Shown piece by piece: positions 26,328-35,123 of a stretch of DNA of 64,000 nucleotides. The position numbers and the translations under genes were made by a program. Numbering within the stretch: position 1 is the first letter of the stretch; each line of letters starts with the position of its first letter. The notes beneath the pieces are model-generated. The model ran no database searches, was not told the origin of the DNA, and saw only the letters and a list, made by a program, of their open reading frames with translations. The DNA comes from Rhodophyticola porphyridii (GTDB lineage: Bacteria > Pseudomonadota > Alphaproteobacteria > Rhodobacterales > Rhodobacteraceae): positions 62,001 to 126,000 of the forward strand of contig NZ_RCNT01000004.1 in the NCBI RefSeq assembly GCF_003688285.1. The letters are read 5' to 3'.

Positions 26328-27362
26328 TCAGCCCGGCGCCAGCGTGGCGGACCGGACCTCCTCGATCTCGACCGCGGCACGGCGGTCTGAGGCCAAAATG
26401 CAGGCTTGCAGCATGTAGAGGGATTGAAGGTGATCGCGCCCGGTGCATTCGGGCGGCGCATCGCCCCGGCAGGTCGCGACAAACGCCTCCAGCAAAGCGG
26501 TCGCGTCGCTGATCCAGGGCGTGTGGTCGGGTAAGGGAACGGGTGTCAGCTTAGGCTCCATACGGTGTGCCATCGCCAGATCGCCGAACATCTCGCGCTG
26601 GACGATCACGCCTTGCGAGCAATCCGTGCGCCAGTCGAAATGCATCGGCTCATGGCCGGATTGCCATGTCCCCTGATAATTGACGGTCATCCCGTTCTCG
26701 AACGCGATCAGGGCCGAGACATTGGCGTCGCCCGCATACATGGTCCAGCTCGGGTTGAAGGTATCGGCCTGAATGCGCAGCGGCTCGGTCCGGTAAACGT
26801 ACCGCATGAGATCGAAATGGTGGATCGACTGCTCCCAGAGCATCGGATGCGCCATGCGCAGCGGATAGGAGTTCAGCCAGTCCTGCGTGCCATCGCGCCA
26901 GCGTTCATAGGTGAATCGCCCGAAACCCGGCGTCCCCAGCCCCCCCTCATCCAGAATGCGGCGCATCGCCCGGGTCACGGCCAGATAGCGGAAGTTCAGA
27001 CCGACGATCAGGTGAACCCCCGCCGTCTCCGCCATCGCCACGAATTTCGCGGCCGTCCCCACATCGTCGGACAGCGGTTTTTCCGCCAGAATGGCCAGAC
27101 CGGCCTTGCAAGCCGCTTCAATCTGCGCCTCCCGCCCGCCCGGCGGCGTACAGAGCAGAACCGCATCGGCCCCGGTCCCGACCACATCGGACAGATCCGC
27201 GCCGATGGGCAGATCCGGAAACCGCTCCGTCGCACGAGTGCGGGCATCCGCGTCGGGGTCGCAAAGCGCCGCTATCTCGACATCCGGGGAGTTGCCCACG
27301 ACATCCAGCCAGGTGCGCGACCGGGCGCCAAGCCCGACGATGATCAGGCGCAGCGGCGTCAT
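26328..27362 (-). CDS. Gfo/Idh/MocA-family oxidoreductase (second)
   Basis: 344 residues. The Rossmann start LRLIIVGLGARSRTWLDVV and EKPLSDD (Lys near 94) mark the family. SIHHFDLMRYVYR contains the usual His/Asp pair of the active site. Its ATG overlaps the epimerase stop by 4 bp. It differs considerably from the first family member in the operon, so this is not a recent duplication. Confidence 0.9.
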   Translation of the reverse strand: MTPLRLIIVGLGARSRTWLDVVGNSPDVEIAALCDPDADARTRATERFPDLPIGADLSDVVGTGADAVLLCTPPGGREAQIEAACKAGLAILAEKPLSDDVGTAAKFVAMAETAGVHLIVGLNFRYLAVTRAMRRILDEGGLGTPGFGRFTYERWRDGTQDWLNSYPLRMAHPMLWEQSIHHFDLMRYVYRTEPLRIQADTFNPSWTMYAGDANVSALIAFENGMTVNYQGTWQSGHEPMHFDWRTDCSQGVIVQREMFGDLAMAHRMEPKLTPVPLPDHTPWISDATALLEAFVATCRGDAPPECTGRDHLQSLYMLQACILASDRRAAVEIEEVRSATLAPG

Positions 27363-28294
27363 AGCGCCGCCTCGACCGGGACGAGCCGATCAAGCGCGGC
27401 TTCCATCCCGGTCCAGTGGATCGCGGTGAAGACGCTTCCGTGATCGCTGCCCATCGGCGGGCGCACCGGCCGGTGCGGCGGTGGCGCAAGACGGATCAGG
27501 GTGCCCCGCAGCCGTTCCGCAATGGCCCGGGCCAGCGCGAGATCGCTCTGCACCGGCGGCGTACCGGCGTGAAGGACGCGCGCGCCGTTTGCGGCGATTG
27601 TCCCGATATGCGCCGCGATCCCGTCGGCAAGATCGGGCAGCCAGGACCATTCACGGCACGCTTCGGGCGTGTCCACGGTGATGACGCCGCTGCTCCGCGC
27701 CTCCGCCAGCATGCGCTGCACCAGGCAAAGCGTCTGGCGGCTTTCCCGCACAGCTTCATGGGGGCCGAAGACATTTCCGAGGCGCAGGCTCGACGTGGCG
27801 AAGCCGTCTTCGGCGGCGGCCTCGGTCAGAAGTTCGCCCGCGCGTTTGGCGGCGGCATAGGCGCAGAGCGCCGTTGGGGTGGTGGCTTCGGTGAAGCGTC
27901 CGCCGGGCGCCGGCGCGTCCTGCGGCTCGAACACGCCCATGGAACTGAGAAAGAGAAAGGCGCGCGCGCCCGAACTGCGCGCCATCTCAAGCGATCGGGT
28001 CAGAAGCTCCGTGTTGCGCCGGATATGGACGGCCCGCGACAGCCCAAGCCGCTCCGGGGCGGCCGTGATCGCGGCCCCATGGATGACAGCCGAAGGCGCA
28101 AGAGCCACCAGAGCGGGCAGCGTCTCGTCCAGCGGTCCTTCGATCCGGCGGATAGTTCCAAGACGCGCGGCGGTCGCGCTGTCGAAATGCCGGTCCGCGG
28201 CAAGAACCTGCCGGCCAGCGCGATGAAGCGCCAGCGCGATCTCGGAGCAGACGAAGCCACCCGCCCCGGTGACAAGGACCGGACCCTCGCTCAT
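27359..28294 (-). CDS. NAD-dependent epimerase/dehydratase (extended SDR)
   Basis: 311 residues. It begins VLVTGAGGFVCSEIALALHR, the extended-SDR GXXGXXG motif; LFLSSMGVF supplies the catalytic Ser, and YAAAKRAGE (near 150) the Tyr-X3-Lys. Nucleotide-sugar epimerases share this fold, but the catabolic setting suggests a small-molecule substrate. Both ends overlap neighbours by 4 bp. Confidence 0.88.
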   Translation of the reverse strand: MSEGPVLVTGAGGFVCSEIALALHRAGRQVLAADRHFDSATAARLGTIRRIEGPLDETLPALVALAPSAVIHGAAITAAPERLGLSRAVHIRRNTELLTRSLEMARSSGARAFLFLSSMGVFEPQDAPAPGGRFTEATTPTALCAYAAAKRAGELLTEAAAEDGFATSSLRLGNVFGPHEAVRESRQTLCLVQRMLAEARSSGVITVDTPEACREWSWLPDLADGIAAHIGTIAANGARVLHAGTPPVQSDLALARAIAERLRGTLIRLAPPPHRPVRPPMGSDHGSVFTAIHWTGMEAALDRLVPVEAAL

Positions 28295-29193
28295 GGCGGT
28301 GTCTGCGCGCCCGCGATGCGCACGGCCTCGGCAATCGCGTCGGCGTGGTGCCGCCCGGTCGCGGTGAAGGGCGGGCGGACGCGGGCATATCCCGCATCCC
28401 CGGTCTGAAGCGCCACCGCCGCCTTGATCGCGGGGATCAATGGCAGAGTTTCGAAAATCTTCCGAACCTCGCTCACCTGCCGGTGATGGGCGGCTTGGTC
28501 CGGCCCGCCGAGCCCGTCGATCAGGCGGCGGATGCCTGCCGCATTCACGTTAGAGCTGGCGCTGATGCATCCCGCGCCGCCCGCGGCCATATTATCCGGG
28601 ATCAGCGATTCCGAGGCGGAATAGGTGTCGATCCCGGGGAAGGCCGCGATCACCGCGGCGGTGTTTTCCCAGTTGCCCGAGCTGTCCTTGAGGCCGGCGA
28701 TGGTGTCCGGAAAGGCCGCGATCAAGCGCTCGATCAGTGACAGTGTTATGGGTACGCCTGACATCTGCGGTATGTGATAAAGATAGACACGCAGATCAGC
28801 GCCCACCGCCTCGATCACCTGCGCATAGGCATCGAAAACGCCGTCATCGCTGACACCCTTATAGAAGAATGGTGGCAACATCAGCACCCCCCGGCAACCG
28901 AGGCCGGTCGCATGGGATGACAGCGCGATGGTATCCGCCGCCGCCGAGCAGCCGGTGCCCGGGATCAGTTGCGCAGGCGAAATTCCGGCTCCGATCAGCG
29001 CTTCCAAAGCCTGCATTCGTTCCGCAACAGACAGCGAGTTCGCCTCGCTCGTGGTGCCGAACGGCGCCAGACCGTGCGCTCCGGCTGCGATCAGCGCTTT
29101 CGCATGCGCAACGAAACGGTCCGTATCCACGGACAGATCCGCCGCAAAAGGCGTGATGGCGGGAACAAACAGTTCGGTCTTGCGTAGTGTCAT
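28291..29193 (-). CDS. DapA-family (dihydrodipicolinate synthase-like) aldolase/lyase
   Basis: 300 residues forming a TIM barrel. The signature GTTSEANSL (about 46-54), the catalytic Tyr in YLYHIPQMSG and the Schiff-base Lys in GLKDSSGNW (about 166) are all present. Family members cleave or form C-C bonds with pyruvate-type substrates (DapA, NanA, KDG aldolase, DHDPS-like dehydratases). Lys biosynthesis is unlikely inside this catabolic operon; an oxo-acid aldolase or dehydratase role fits better. Confidence 0.9.
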   Translation of the reverse strand: MTLRKTELFVPAITPFAADLSVDTDRFVAHAKALIAAGAHGLAPFGTTSEANSLSVAERMQALEALIGAGISPAQLIPGTGCSAAADTIALSSHATGLGCRGVLMLPPFFYKGVSDDGVFDAYAQVIEAVGADLRVYLYHIPQMSGVPITLSLIERLIAAFPDTIAGLKDSSGNWENTAAVIAAFPGIDTYSASESLIPDNMAAGGAGCISASSNVNAAGIRRLIDGLGGPDQAAHHRQVSEVRKIFETLPLIPAIKAAVALQTGDAGYARVRPPFTATGRHHADAIAEAVRIAGAQTPP

Positions 29194-29218
29194 CTTCGAT
29201 GTCTCTTTCGGGCGCCTG

Positions 29219-29722
29219 TCATGCGCCGGCCAATGGGTCCATGGGGTCGATCAGGGTCAGGGGGGCGATGGTGCGGAAATCATCGTCCTGCATCGGGCCG
29301 CCACGCCACATCAGAACGGTGAAATGGCCCGGTCGGTCCAGCACGGTCGCGCCCAGATGCCAGACGCCGGGGTTGAAGATCACGCCGATCGTGCCGGGCA
29401 TAAGAAACGCCAGCGCCCGGTCGGGCAGCGGACGCCCCTCGGTGTCGGAGGGCATCACCATCACCGCGTAGCGCGACACGTCGAGGGGGAAAAAGCACTG
29501 CGCCGCGAAGGGATGGCGTTCGATGCGGGTCACCGCCAGCGGCAGCGCCTGAGGCGCGACGTTGTTGACATGCAGCACCGGGGCGCTCGTTTCGCCGCGC
29601 GCATGCAACGCGGTGCTGTAGAACCGCCGGGCGCCGGGCTCCTCCGGCGGCAGAACCAGATCCCCGTAGGGGGCGAACGCAGCCACATCGGGGGGTTGCA
29701 GCTTCAGCACCGGGCCGGTCAT
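29219..29722 (-). CDS. Ureidoglycolate lyase-family protein (AllA-like)
   Basis: 167 residues, cupin-like. PFAAQCFFPLDVSRYAVMVM and the C-terminal GVIFNPGVWHLGATVLD match the AllA/ureidoglycolate lyase family, which splits ureidoglycolate into glyoxylate and urea at the end of purine degradation. It overlaps the allantoinase-like gene by 4 bp, so the two probably act in sequence. No urate oxidase or allantoicase gene is seen, so the true substrate may be another ureido acid. Confidence 0.87.
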   Translation of the reverse strand: MTGPVLKLQPPDVAAFAPYGDLVLPPEEPGARRFYSTALHARGETSAPVLHVNNVAPQALPLAVTRIERHPFAAQCFFPLDVSRYAVMVMPSDTEGRPLPDRALAFLMPGTIGVIFNPGVWHLGATVLDRPGHFTVLMWRGGPMQDDDFRTIAPLTLIDPMDPLAGA

Positions 29723-30630
29723 CGGCCCTGCCCCGACGGGACCGCATCGCGCCAGAAATCCGCGATCTCGTCACGCCCGCAAACCCAGACATCCGCCCGA
29801 CCCGCGATATGATCCATGAACCGTATCAGCCCGGCCATCCGGCCCGGGTGGCCGATGATGCGTGAATGCAGGCCCACCGACATCATCCGCGGCATATCTC
29901 CCGCCTCGTCCAGCAATATGTCGAAACTGTCGATCAGGAAACTCGCATAGTCGCTTGCCGCGAAGACGTCTCCCGACAGGAACTTGGCGTCGTTGGTGAC
30001 CATCGAATAGGGAATGACCAGGTGCGGCTTGCCCGACACGTCCGTCCAGTAGGGCAGATCGTCGTTATAGGCGTCGCTGTCATAGGTGTAGCCGCCATGG
30101 GCCACCAGAAGATCCCGCGTCGCGGGCGAGGCGGAATAGCGGCAATACCAGCCCTTCGGAGGGCGGCCGACGGTTCGGGTCAGGCTCTCATGAGCCTTCG
30201 CGATATGATCGGCCTCGGTTTGGGCATCCAGATGGTAATGCTCGATCCAGCGCCAGCCATGGGCGCAGATATCCCAGTCCGTCGCGGAAATCGCCGCCGC
30301 GATGTCGGGGCAGCGTTCCAGCGCAAGGGCGCTTGCGAACACCGTCAGCGGCAGGCCGCGCGACCGGAACAGTCGGTGCAGCCGCCAGAAGCCCACACGC
30401 GATCCGTATTCATACATGCTTTCGGCGGCCAGATCCCGGTCGCCTGCGGGAACCCGGCTGGCCCGAACCTCGCTCAGCGCGCTTTCGGAACGGCCATCGC
30501 CATCGCCGACGGAATACTCGGAGCCCTCCTCGATGTTCAGCACGAAGTTGACGGCGAGACCCGCGCCGCCCGGCCAGCGGATATCGGGCGGATTGGCGCC
30601 ATATCCGGCCAGATCGCGGGGCCGGGTCAT
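29719..30630 (-). CDS. Polysaccharide-deacetylase-family hydrolase, PuuE allantoinase-like
   Basis: 303 residues. The NodB-fold protein contains VNFVLNIEEGSEYSVGDGD near the N terminus, CAHGWRWIEHYHL (about 155-167) and GLHSRIIGHPGR (near 255), which match PuuE-type cofactor-independent allantoinases rather than chitin deacetylases. It would open allantoin or a similar cyclic ureide. It is coupled to the ureidoglycolate lyase-like gene. Confidence 0.85.
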   Translation of the reverse strand: MTRPRDLAGYGANPPDIRWPGGAGLAVNFVLNIEEGSEYSVGDGDGRSESALSEVRASRVPAGDRDLAAESMYEYGSRVGFWRLHRLFRSRGLPLTVFASALALERCPDIAAAISATDWDICAHGWRWIEHYHLDAQTEADHIAKAHESLTRTVGRPPKGWYCRYSASPATRDLLVAHGGYTYDSDAYNDDLPYWTDVSGKPHLVIPYSMVTNDAKFLSGDVFAASDYASFLIDSFDILLDEAGDMPRMMSVGLHSRIIGHPGRMAGLIRFMDHIAGRADVWVCGRDEIADFWRDAVPSGQGR

Positions 30631-30660
30631 GAATGCGCCTTGCGCTGGCGGCGGGTCCGT

Positions 30661-31659
30661 TCAGTCACGCGGCCCCTCCACCTTGTTGAAGAAACAGCAC
30701 CAGTCGCCCCGGTTGACATTCGGCAGCGCCCGGAGGCCGAAGAACATGCCATCGGCGGGTGCGTACAGCGCGCCGACCTCGTCGCCGAAGATGTTGACGA
30801 TGGAGGCGATCTTGTCGCCCTTCCGCATCATGGTGAGGAACTCCACGCCCTCCTCGGGCAGGAATATGCCGGATGCAGGCGCCAGAAGCGCCTCCTGCTG
30901 GCCCTTGGTGGCGTCGTCGGGATAGGTCGCCTCGCCGTCCAGCATGTCGTAGTGGTAGCAGATGTTCAGGATCGACTTCGCAAGCTCGCGGCCCACGTAG
31001 CGGAACCGTTCGGGCGAGGTGTAGGAGCGCCCGCCAAGCTCGACGGTGATCCCCACTTTGCCGGCATTGTTCAGCGCCGCCATCGGGCTGCCCGACTTGG
31101 TAAAGTTCGACATGATGCAGCCCCAGCCCGCGCCCATGGCCTTGGCGAGTTCCACACTTTCGGGGCGCTCGTCGACGAAGATCGCCTTGTCGAGGAAGGA
31201 ATGCGCGCCGCCGGAATGGATCGAGATCTCCAGATCGGCCACGTCCTTCATCGCCTGCCAATGGGCATCGGCCACCCGGTCGGAAAAATAGCCGTCGGGT
31301 TTGCCCGGATAGATCCGGTTCATGTCATAGGTGAAGGTATCCAGCGGGTTGCCCCGCTCGGCAGCCGAGAACGCCAGCGGGTTCACGCAGGGCACCATCA
31401 CCACCGCGCCGCGCAGCTTGGCCGGATCGATCTGCTTTTGCGCCATCATGCAGGCCAGCGGCCCCTCGGGCTCATCGCCGTGGATTGCGGCATTGACCCA
31501 GAAGGTCGGCCCGGCGCCCGCGCCATTGATCACCACCACCGGGATCTCGACCCTGATCCCTCCGGCCAGATCGCCCGCGGGGATCGCGCCGCGCACCGTT
31601 TCACCAGGTTTCGCCGTCGCGGTGCCCACGCTCAGCGACTGGTTTGCATCCGTGCTCAT
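30661..31659 (-). CDS. Succinylglutamate desuccinylase / aspartoacylase-family hydrolase
   Basis: 332 residues. The Zn motif NAAIHGDEPEGP (HXXE near 61-64), the later His in DLEISIHSGG and the Glu in VGITVELGG form the family's active site. A C-terminal biotinyl-lipoyl-like beta domain (APASGIFLPEEGVEFL) is typical of longer members. The family removes acyl groups from N-acyl amino acids; DoeB/EutE of ectoine catabolism is a relative. The ATG overlaps the VOC gene stop. The substrate is unknown. Confidence 0.88.
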   Translation of the reverse strand: MSTDANQSLSVGTATAKPGETVRGAIPAGDLAGGIRVEIPVVVINGAGAGPTFWVNAAIHGDEPEGPLACMMAQKQIDPAKLRGAVVMVPCVNPLAFSAAERGNPLDTFTYDMNRIYPGKPDGYFSDRVADAHWQAMKDVADLEISIHSGGAHSFLDKAIFVDERPESVELAKAMGAGWGCIMSNFTKSGSPMAALNNAGKVGITVELGGRSYTSPERFRYVGRELAKSILNICYHYDMLDGEATYPDDATKGQQEALLAPASGIFLPEEGVEFLTMMRKGDKIASIVNIFGDEVGALYAPADGMFFGLRALPNVNRGDWCCFFNKVEGPRD

Positions 31660-32147
31660 ACCGCTTCGGCCCCCGATTTTTCATAAGCCGCAAGCTGTTC
31701 GGGCGTGTAGACCTGCATGAATTCGATCTCGATCCCGCCGGCATCATTGTCGAGAAATGCAACCCAGCCCTCGGGATGGGCGTGGCTGCCATAGACACCG
31801 CAGGCCTGACAGATGCGAAGCTCCGCGCCCTGGGATTTCGCGTGTTCCAACGCCTTGTCGATATCGTCGACCTCATAGCAGATATGGTGGAGACCCTCGG
31901 CGCCCCGCTCCTTGATCCAGGATGCGAAGCGACCGTCCGGATCGGTCGACTGGCAAAGCTGATACTCGATGCCGCCCAGATAGAAGAGCGCGACCTTGTT
32001 TCCGGATTTCGGGAAATGCGTGATCTCGGTCTCTGCAGGCACATGCAGGAACTTCGCATAGGCGCTCAGCGCCTGCTCGGCATCCTTCACGGCAAAGGCC
32101 ATGTGCTTGATGCTTCTGATATTAGGGTTGTCGGATTTCACATCCAT
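31656..32147 (-). CDS. VOC (glyoxalase/bleomycin-resistance) family protein
   Basis: 163 residues made of two beta-alpha-beta-beta-beta modules: SIKHMAFAVKDAEQALSAYA (about 12-31) and GLHHICYEVDDIDKALEHAK (about 85-104). The arrangement of His and Glu metal ligands resembles methylmalonyl-CoA epimerase. It would be a metal-dependent epimerase, lyase or dioxygenase acting on a pathway intermediate. The function is not assigned. Confidence 0.87.
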   Translation of the reverse strand: MDVKSDNPNIRSIKHMAFAVKDAEQALSAYAKFLHVPAETEITHFPKSGNKVALFYLGGIEYQLCQSTDPDGRFASWIKERGAEGLHHICYEVDDIDKALEHAKSQGAELRICQACGVYGSHAHPEGWVAFLDNDAGGIEIEFMQVYTPEQLAAYEKSGAEAV

Positions 32148-32162
32148 GTCTGCGTCCCTTTC

Positions 32163-33365
32163 CTAAATGGCTGCAGCCCGCGCATCGGCGCGGAAGCTTT
32201 CGACGACCTGCGCCATGCGTTGCATCGCGATCTCGATCCGGTCGACGGGCTGGGTCATCGACATGCGGACGAAATCATCCGTGTGATCGCCATAAATCGT
32301 GCCCGGATACATCATCACCCTGCCCTCGGCCAAAAGCCGTTCGCAAAATGCCCCTGCGGTGATCCCGAGGCCCAGGCTGGCGACATTGGCATAAACATAG
32401 AAGGCGCCCTGCGGCTCGGCATAGCCCATGCCGATCGCATCGAGCCCCTTGCAGATGGCGCGGCGGCGCGCATCGTAGGTCTGGCGCATCTCCTCCACGC
32501 AGTCCTGAGGGCCGGTCATCGCGGCCAGCGCGGCATGCTGGCTGACGGCGGCGGTGGAAATCGCGAAAGCGTGGTTGACCTCGGACATCGGCATGATCAG
32601 ATCGCGCGGCCCGGCCAGATAGCCGATCCGCCAGCCGGTCATCGCATAGGCCTTGGAAAACCCGCTGAGCGTGATCGTCCGTTCCTTCATGTCCGGCAGC
32701 GAGGCGACCGGCAGCACCGTGTTGTTGCCGAAGGTCAGCCGGGAATAGATCTCGTCCGAGATCACGATCAGATCGTGCTTCTTGGCCAGTTCCGCGATCT
32801 TGCGCACCTCATCGGGCGGGGTGACAGAGCCGGTCGGATTGTTGGGGTTGATCAGGACGAGGATTTTCGACCGTTCGGTGATGTGGGGTTCGATCATCTC
32901 GGCGGTCAGGGTGAAGTTCGTGGCCAGCGTCATCGGGATTTTCACCACGACAGCGTCGGACATCTCGGCGGCCTGCTGATAGGGGTTGTAGCCTGGGCAT
33001 GGCACGATGATCTCGTCACCGGGGTCAAGCAGCGACAGCGCGATGATGAACATGCCCTGCTGGCCGCCCGGAGTGATCATGATCTCATCGGCCGCGTAAT
33101 CGGCTCCGCCATAGGCCCGGATGTTGTCGGCAATCGCCTCGCGCAGCGGCGCGATCCCAAGCGGATGGGTGTAATGGGTCGCGCCGTTGGCCAGCGCCTC
33201 CTGCCCGGCCTTGATGATATGGGCGGGCGTATCCAGATCGGGGTCGCCGCGGCCCAGCTTGATCACGTCCTCAAGCCCCTCGGCGATATCCAGCATCCTT
33301 GTGATCAGCGCCCCGTCGGACAGTTTGACCCGTTTGGCCAGTCGTGCGGTGTTCGGTGTGGTCAT
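32163..33365 (-). CDS. Class I/II PLP aminotransferase (minus-strand operon copy)
   Basis: 400 residues of the AspC/AlaT fold. The PLP Lys is in SGFSKAYAMTGWRIGY (about 235), with INPNNPTGSV and VISDEIYSR (Asp/Tyr contacts) before it and the C-terminal Arg in DDFVRMSMTQP. It is paralogous to the enzyme at 40343-41530 in the divergent operon; both begin with a TRMLDIAEGLEDVIKLGRGD-like block. AAGGAAA lies before the ATG. The amino acid substrate is unknown. Confidence 0.92.
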   Translation of the reverse strand: MTTPNTARLAKRVKLSDGALITRMLDIAEGLEDVIKLGRGDPDLDTPAHIIKAGQEALANGATHYTHPLGIAPLREAIADNIRAYGGADYAADEIMITPGGQQGMFIIALSLLDPGDEIIVPCPGYNPYQQAAEMSDAVVVKIPMTLATNFTLTAEMIEPHITERSKILVLINPNNPTGSVTPPDEVRKIAELAKKHDLIVISDEIYSRLTFGNNTVLPVASLPDMKERTITLSGFSKAYAMTGWRIGYLAGPRDLIMPMSEVNHAFAISTAAVSQHAALAAMTGPQDCVEEMRQTYDARRRAICKGLDAIGMGYAEPQGAFYVYANVASLGLGITAGAFCERLLAEGRVMMYPGTIYGDHTDDFVRMSMTQPVDRIEIAMQRMAQVVESFRADARAAAI

Positions 33366-33390
33366 TGTCGTTTCCTTGCCAAGCAGGCGA

Positions 33391-34911
33391 TCAGGCGAGA
33401 GCGTAGAGATCGGAGTATTTGCGCGTCAGATGCGCGATGTAGGGATCGGGGTCGAGCGTCCGCCCGGTGGCCTTTTCCAACAACTCATCGCGGCTGAAGC
33501 GGCGGCCATGACGGCAGACCTTGTCGGTGAGCCACGCCCGCAGAGGGGTGTAGTCCGCGCCGTCCAGCGCGGCTTGAATGCCGGAGTTTTCGTCCGTCGC
33601 GGTCTCGAACAGCTGAGCCGCCATGATGTTGCCGATGGTGTAGTTGCAGAACGTCCCGATCTGCCCCGAGGACCAGTGGACATCCTGCAGGACGCCTTGC
33701 GCATCATCGGGCACATCCACGCCCAGATAGCTCTTCATCCCAGCATTCCACGCGTCGGGCAGATCGGCCACGGCCAGCGACCCGTCGATCAGAGCGGCCT
33801 CAAGCTCGCAGCGCAGCATGATATGGAAATCATAGGTCAGTTCGTCCGCCTCAACCCGGATGAAGCTCGGCTCGGACCGGTTCACCGCCCGGTAGAACTC
33901 CTCCTCGGTGACGTCGTCCAGCGAGCCGGGATAGGCCGCCCTGATATCGCCCATGTGATTGGCCCAGAAGGCGCGGCTGCGGCCCACGTGGTTTTCCCAA
34001 AGACGCGACTGGCTTTCATGGGCCCCGAAACTGACGCCGCCGACGGCATAAAGGCTGATCAGGTCGGTGGCGAGCGGTGTGCGGGTATAGGCGGGATCGA
34101 CCCCCTGCTCGTACATCGCGTGACCCGCCTCGTGCAGCGCCCCGAACAGGGACATCGGCATGTAGGATCTGTTGACTCGTGTGGTGATCCGCACATCGTT
34201 GCGGGTGAAGGACACCTCGAAGGGATGAACGGTGGTATCCAGCCGGCCGCGATCCGTGTCATAGCCGATCCGCTTGGCCATTTTCAGGGCAAATTCCATC
34301 TGCGCCTGAACCGGATACTCGCGGAACAGGAAATCCGACCGCGGCTTCTCCGCCCCGGCGATCGCGCGCACCAATGGCAGCATGCCGTCGCGCAGGCGGG
34401 CAAACAAACGGTCCAGACCAGCCTTGGTCGTGCCCGGCTCGAACCGGTACATCAGGGCGTCGTAGGGATGGTCGTCGAACCCGATGGCCTGCGCCATTTC
34501 CCGGTTGATATCGACCATCGTGGTCAGCGCATCGGCAAAAATCGAGAAATCGGCCTTCTCGCGGGCCTCCGCCCAGACTTCGTGAGCGGCCGAGCCCAGC
34601 TCGGTCTTCCGGCGCAGAAGCTCTGTCGGGATTCGCTCATGGTAGTTGATGGCCTCGCGAACCTGCGCCACGATCCGCGCCTCGGCGCTGTCGGCGGGCT
34701 TGTCGGAGATCTCCGCCCCGTCGAGCGCGCGTTTCGTCTCGTCCGAGCACAGCAGGTTGCGGGCCGCGACAGCCAGGGTGGCAAGTTGCTTGGACCGCGT
34801 CTCGGCGCCGGCCTTCGGCATCATCGTCCGCGCGTCCCAGGACAGGACCGATCCGGCGTTCAGAAAATCGTTCACCCGGCCCGTCACGTCGATTAATCCT
34901 GCATAACTCAT
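33391..34911 (-). CDS. M32-family carboxypeptidase (Taq type)
   Basis: 506 residues, the usual length. The zinc motif HEAGH is in GALHEAGHAMYEQGVD (near 265). DPEVSFTRNDVRIT-like and GVSFGAHESQSRLWEN blocks are diagnostic of M32. It is a cytoplasmic metallocarboxypeptidase releasing C-terminal residues. It is the first gene of the 15-gene minus-strand operon, divergent from the DUF4438 operon across 212 bp. The ribosome site is weak at this ATG, but the conserved domain starts here. Confidence 0.93.
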   Translation of the reverse strand: MSYAGLIDVTGRVNDFLNAGSVLSWDARTMMPKAGAETRSKQLATLAVAARNLLCSDETKRALDGAEISDKPADSAEARIVAQVREAINYHERIPTELLRRKTELGSAAHEVWAEAREKADFSIFADALTTMVDINREMAQAIGFDDHPYDALMYRFEPGTTKAGLDRLFARLRDGMLPLVRAIAGAEKPRSDFLFREYPVQAQMEFALKMAKRIGYDTDRGRLDTTVHPFEVSFTRNDVRITTRVNRSYMPMSLFGALHEAGHAMYEQGVDPAYTRTPLATDLISLYAVGGVSFGAHESQSRLWENHVGRSRAFWANHMGDIRAAYPGSLDDVTEEEFYRAVNRSEPSFIRVEADELTYDFHIMLRCELEAALIDGSLAVADLPDAWNAGMKSYLGVDVPDDAQGVLQDVHWSSGQIGTFCNYTIGNIMAAQLFETATDENSGIQAALDGADYTPLRAWLTDKVCRHGRRFSRDELLEKATGRTLDPDPYIAHLTRKYSDLYALA

Positions 34912-35028
34912 CCTGGCTGCTCATCCCTCTCGGATCGGTGCGGATCTGCGGGTTTCCGGGAACCCGATCAGGCTGACGCACGGTGCTTGACTATCCATTC
35001 TGCTCGTGTATCTCAGTTGGACAAGAGC

Positions 35029-35040
35029 AATGTCGACAAT
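35029..35040. promoter_or_regulatory. Candidate operator AATGTCGACAAT in the divergent catabolic promoter region
   Basis: Near-perfect 12-bp palindrome, 11 of 12 bases matching ATTGTC|GACAAT on the reverse strand. The same element occurs at 48621-48632 and 50932-50943. In each case a GCTTGAC sequence lies upstream with its TTGAC 44-47 nt before the operator centre. Palindromes of this shape suit FCD-GntR repressors; the gene at 51146 is the best candidate. Confidence 0.55.
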
Positions 35041-35123
35041 ATACTGATGGCAAGGAAGAGGCCGGAAGTCAAACCAAAACATTGTTGTCCGCCAGCCGCC
35101 CAGAAACGGAGGAGCCGCGCCCG

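Noticed and set aside
34987-35015. TTGACT...TATCTC as a sigma-70 promoter for the DUF4438 operon
   Set aside because: The -35-like box recurs at the other two operator sites, but a matching -10 box does not. The TTGAC may instead be part of the repressor site.
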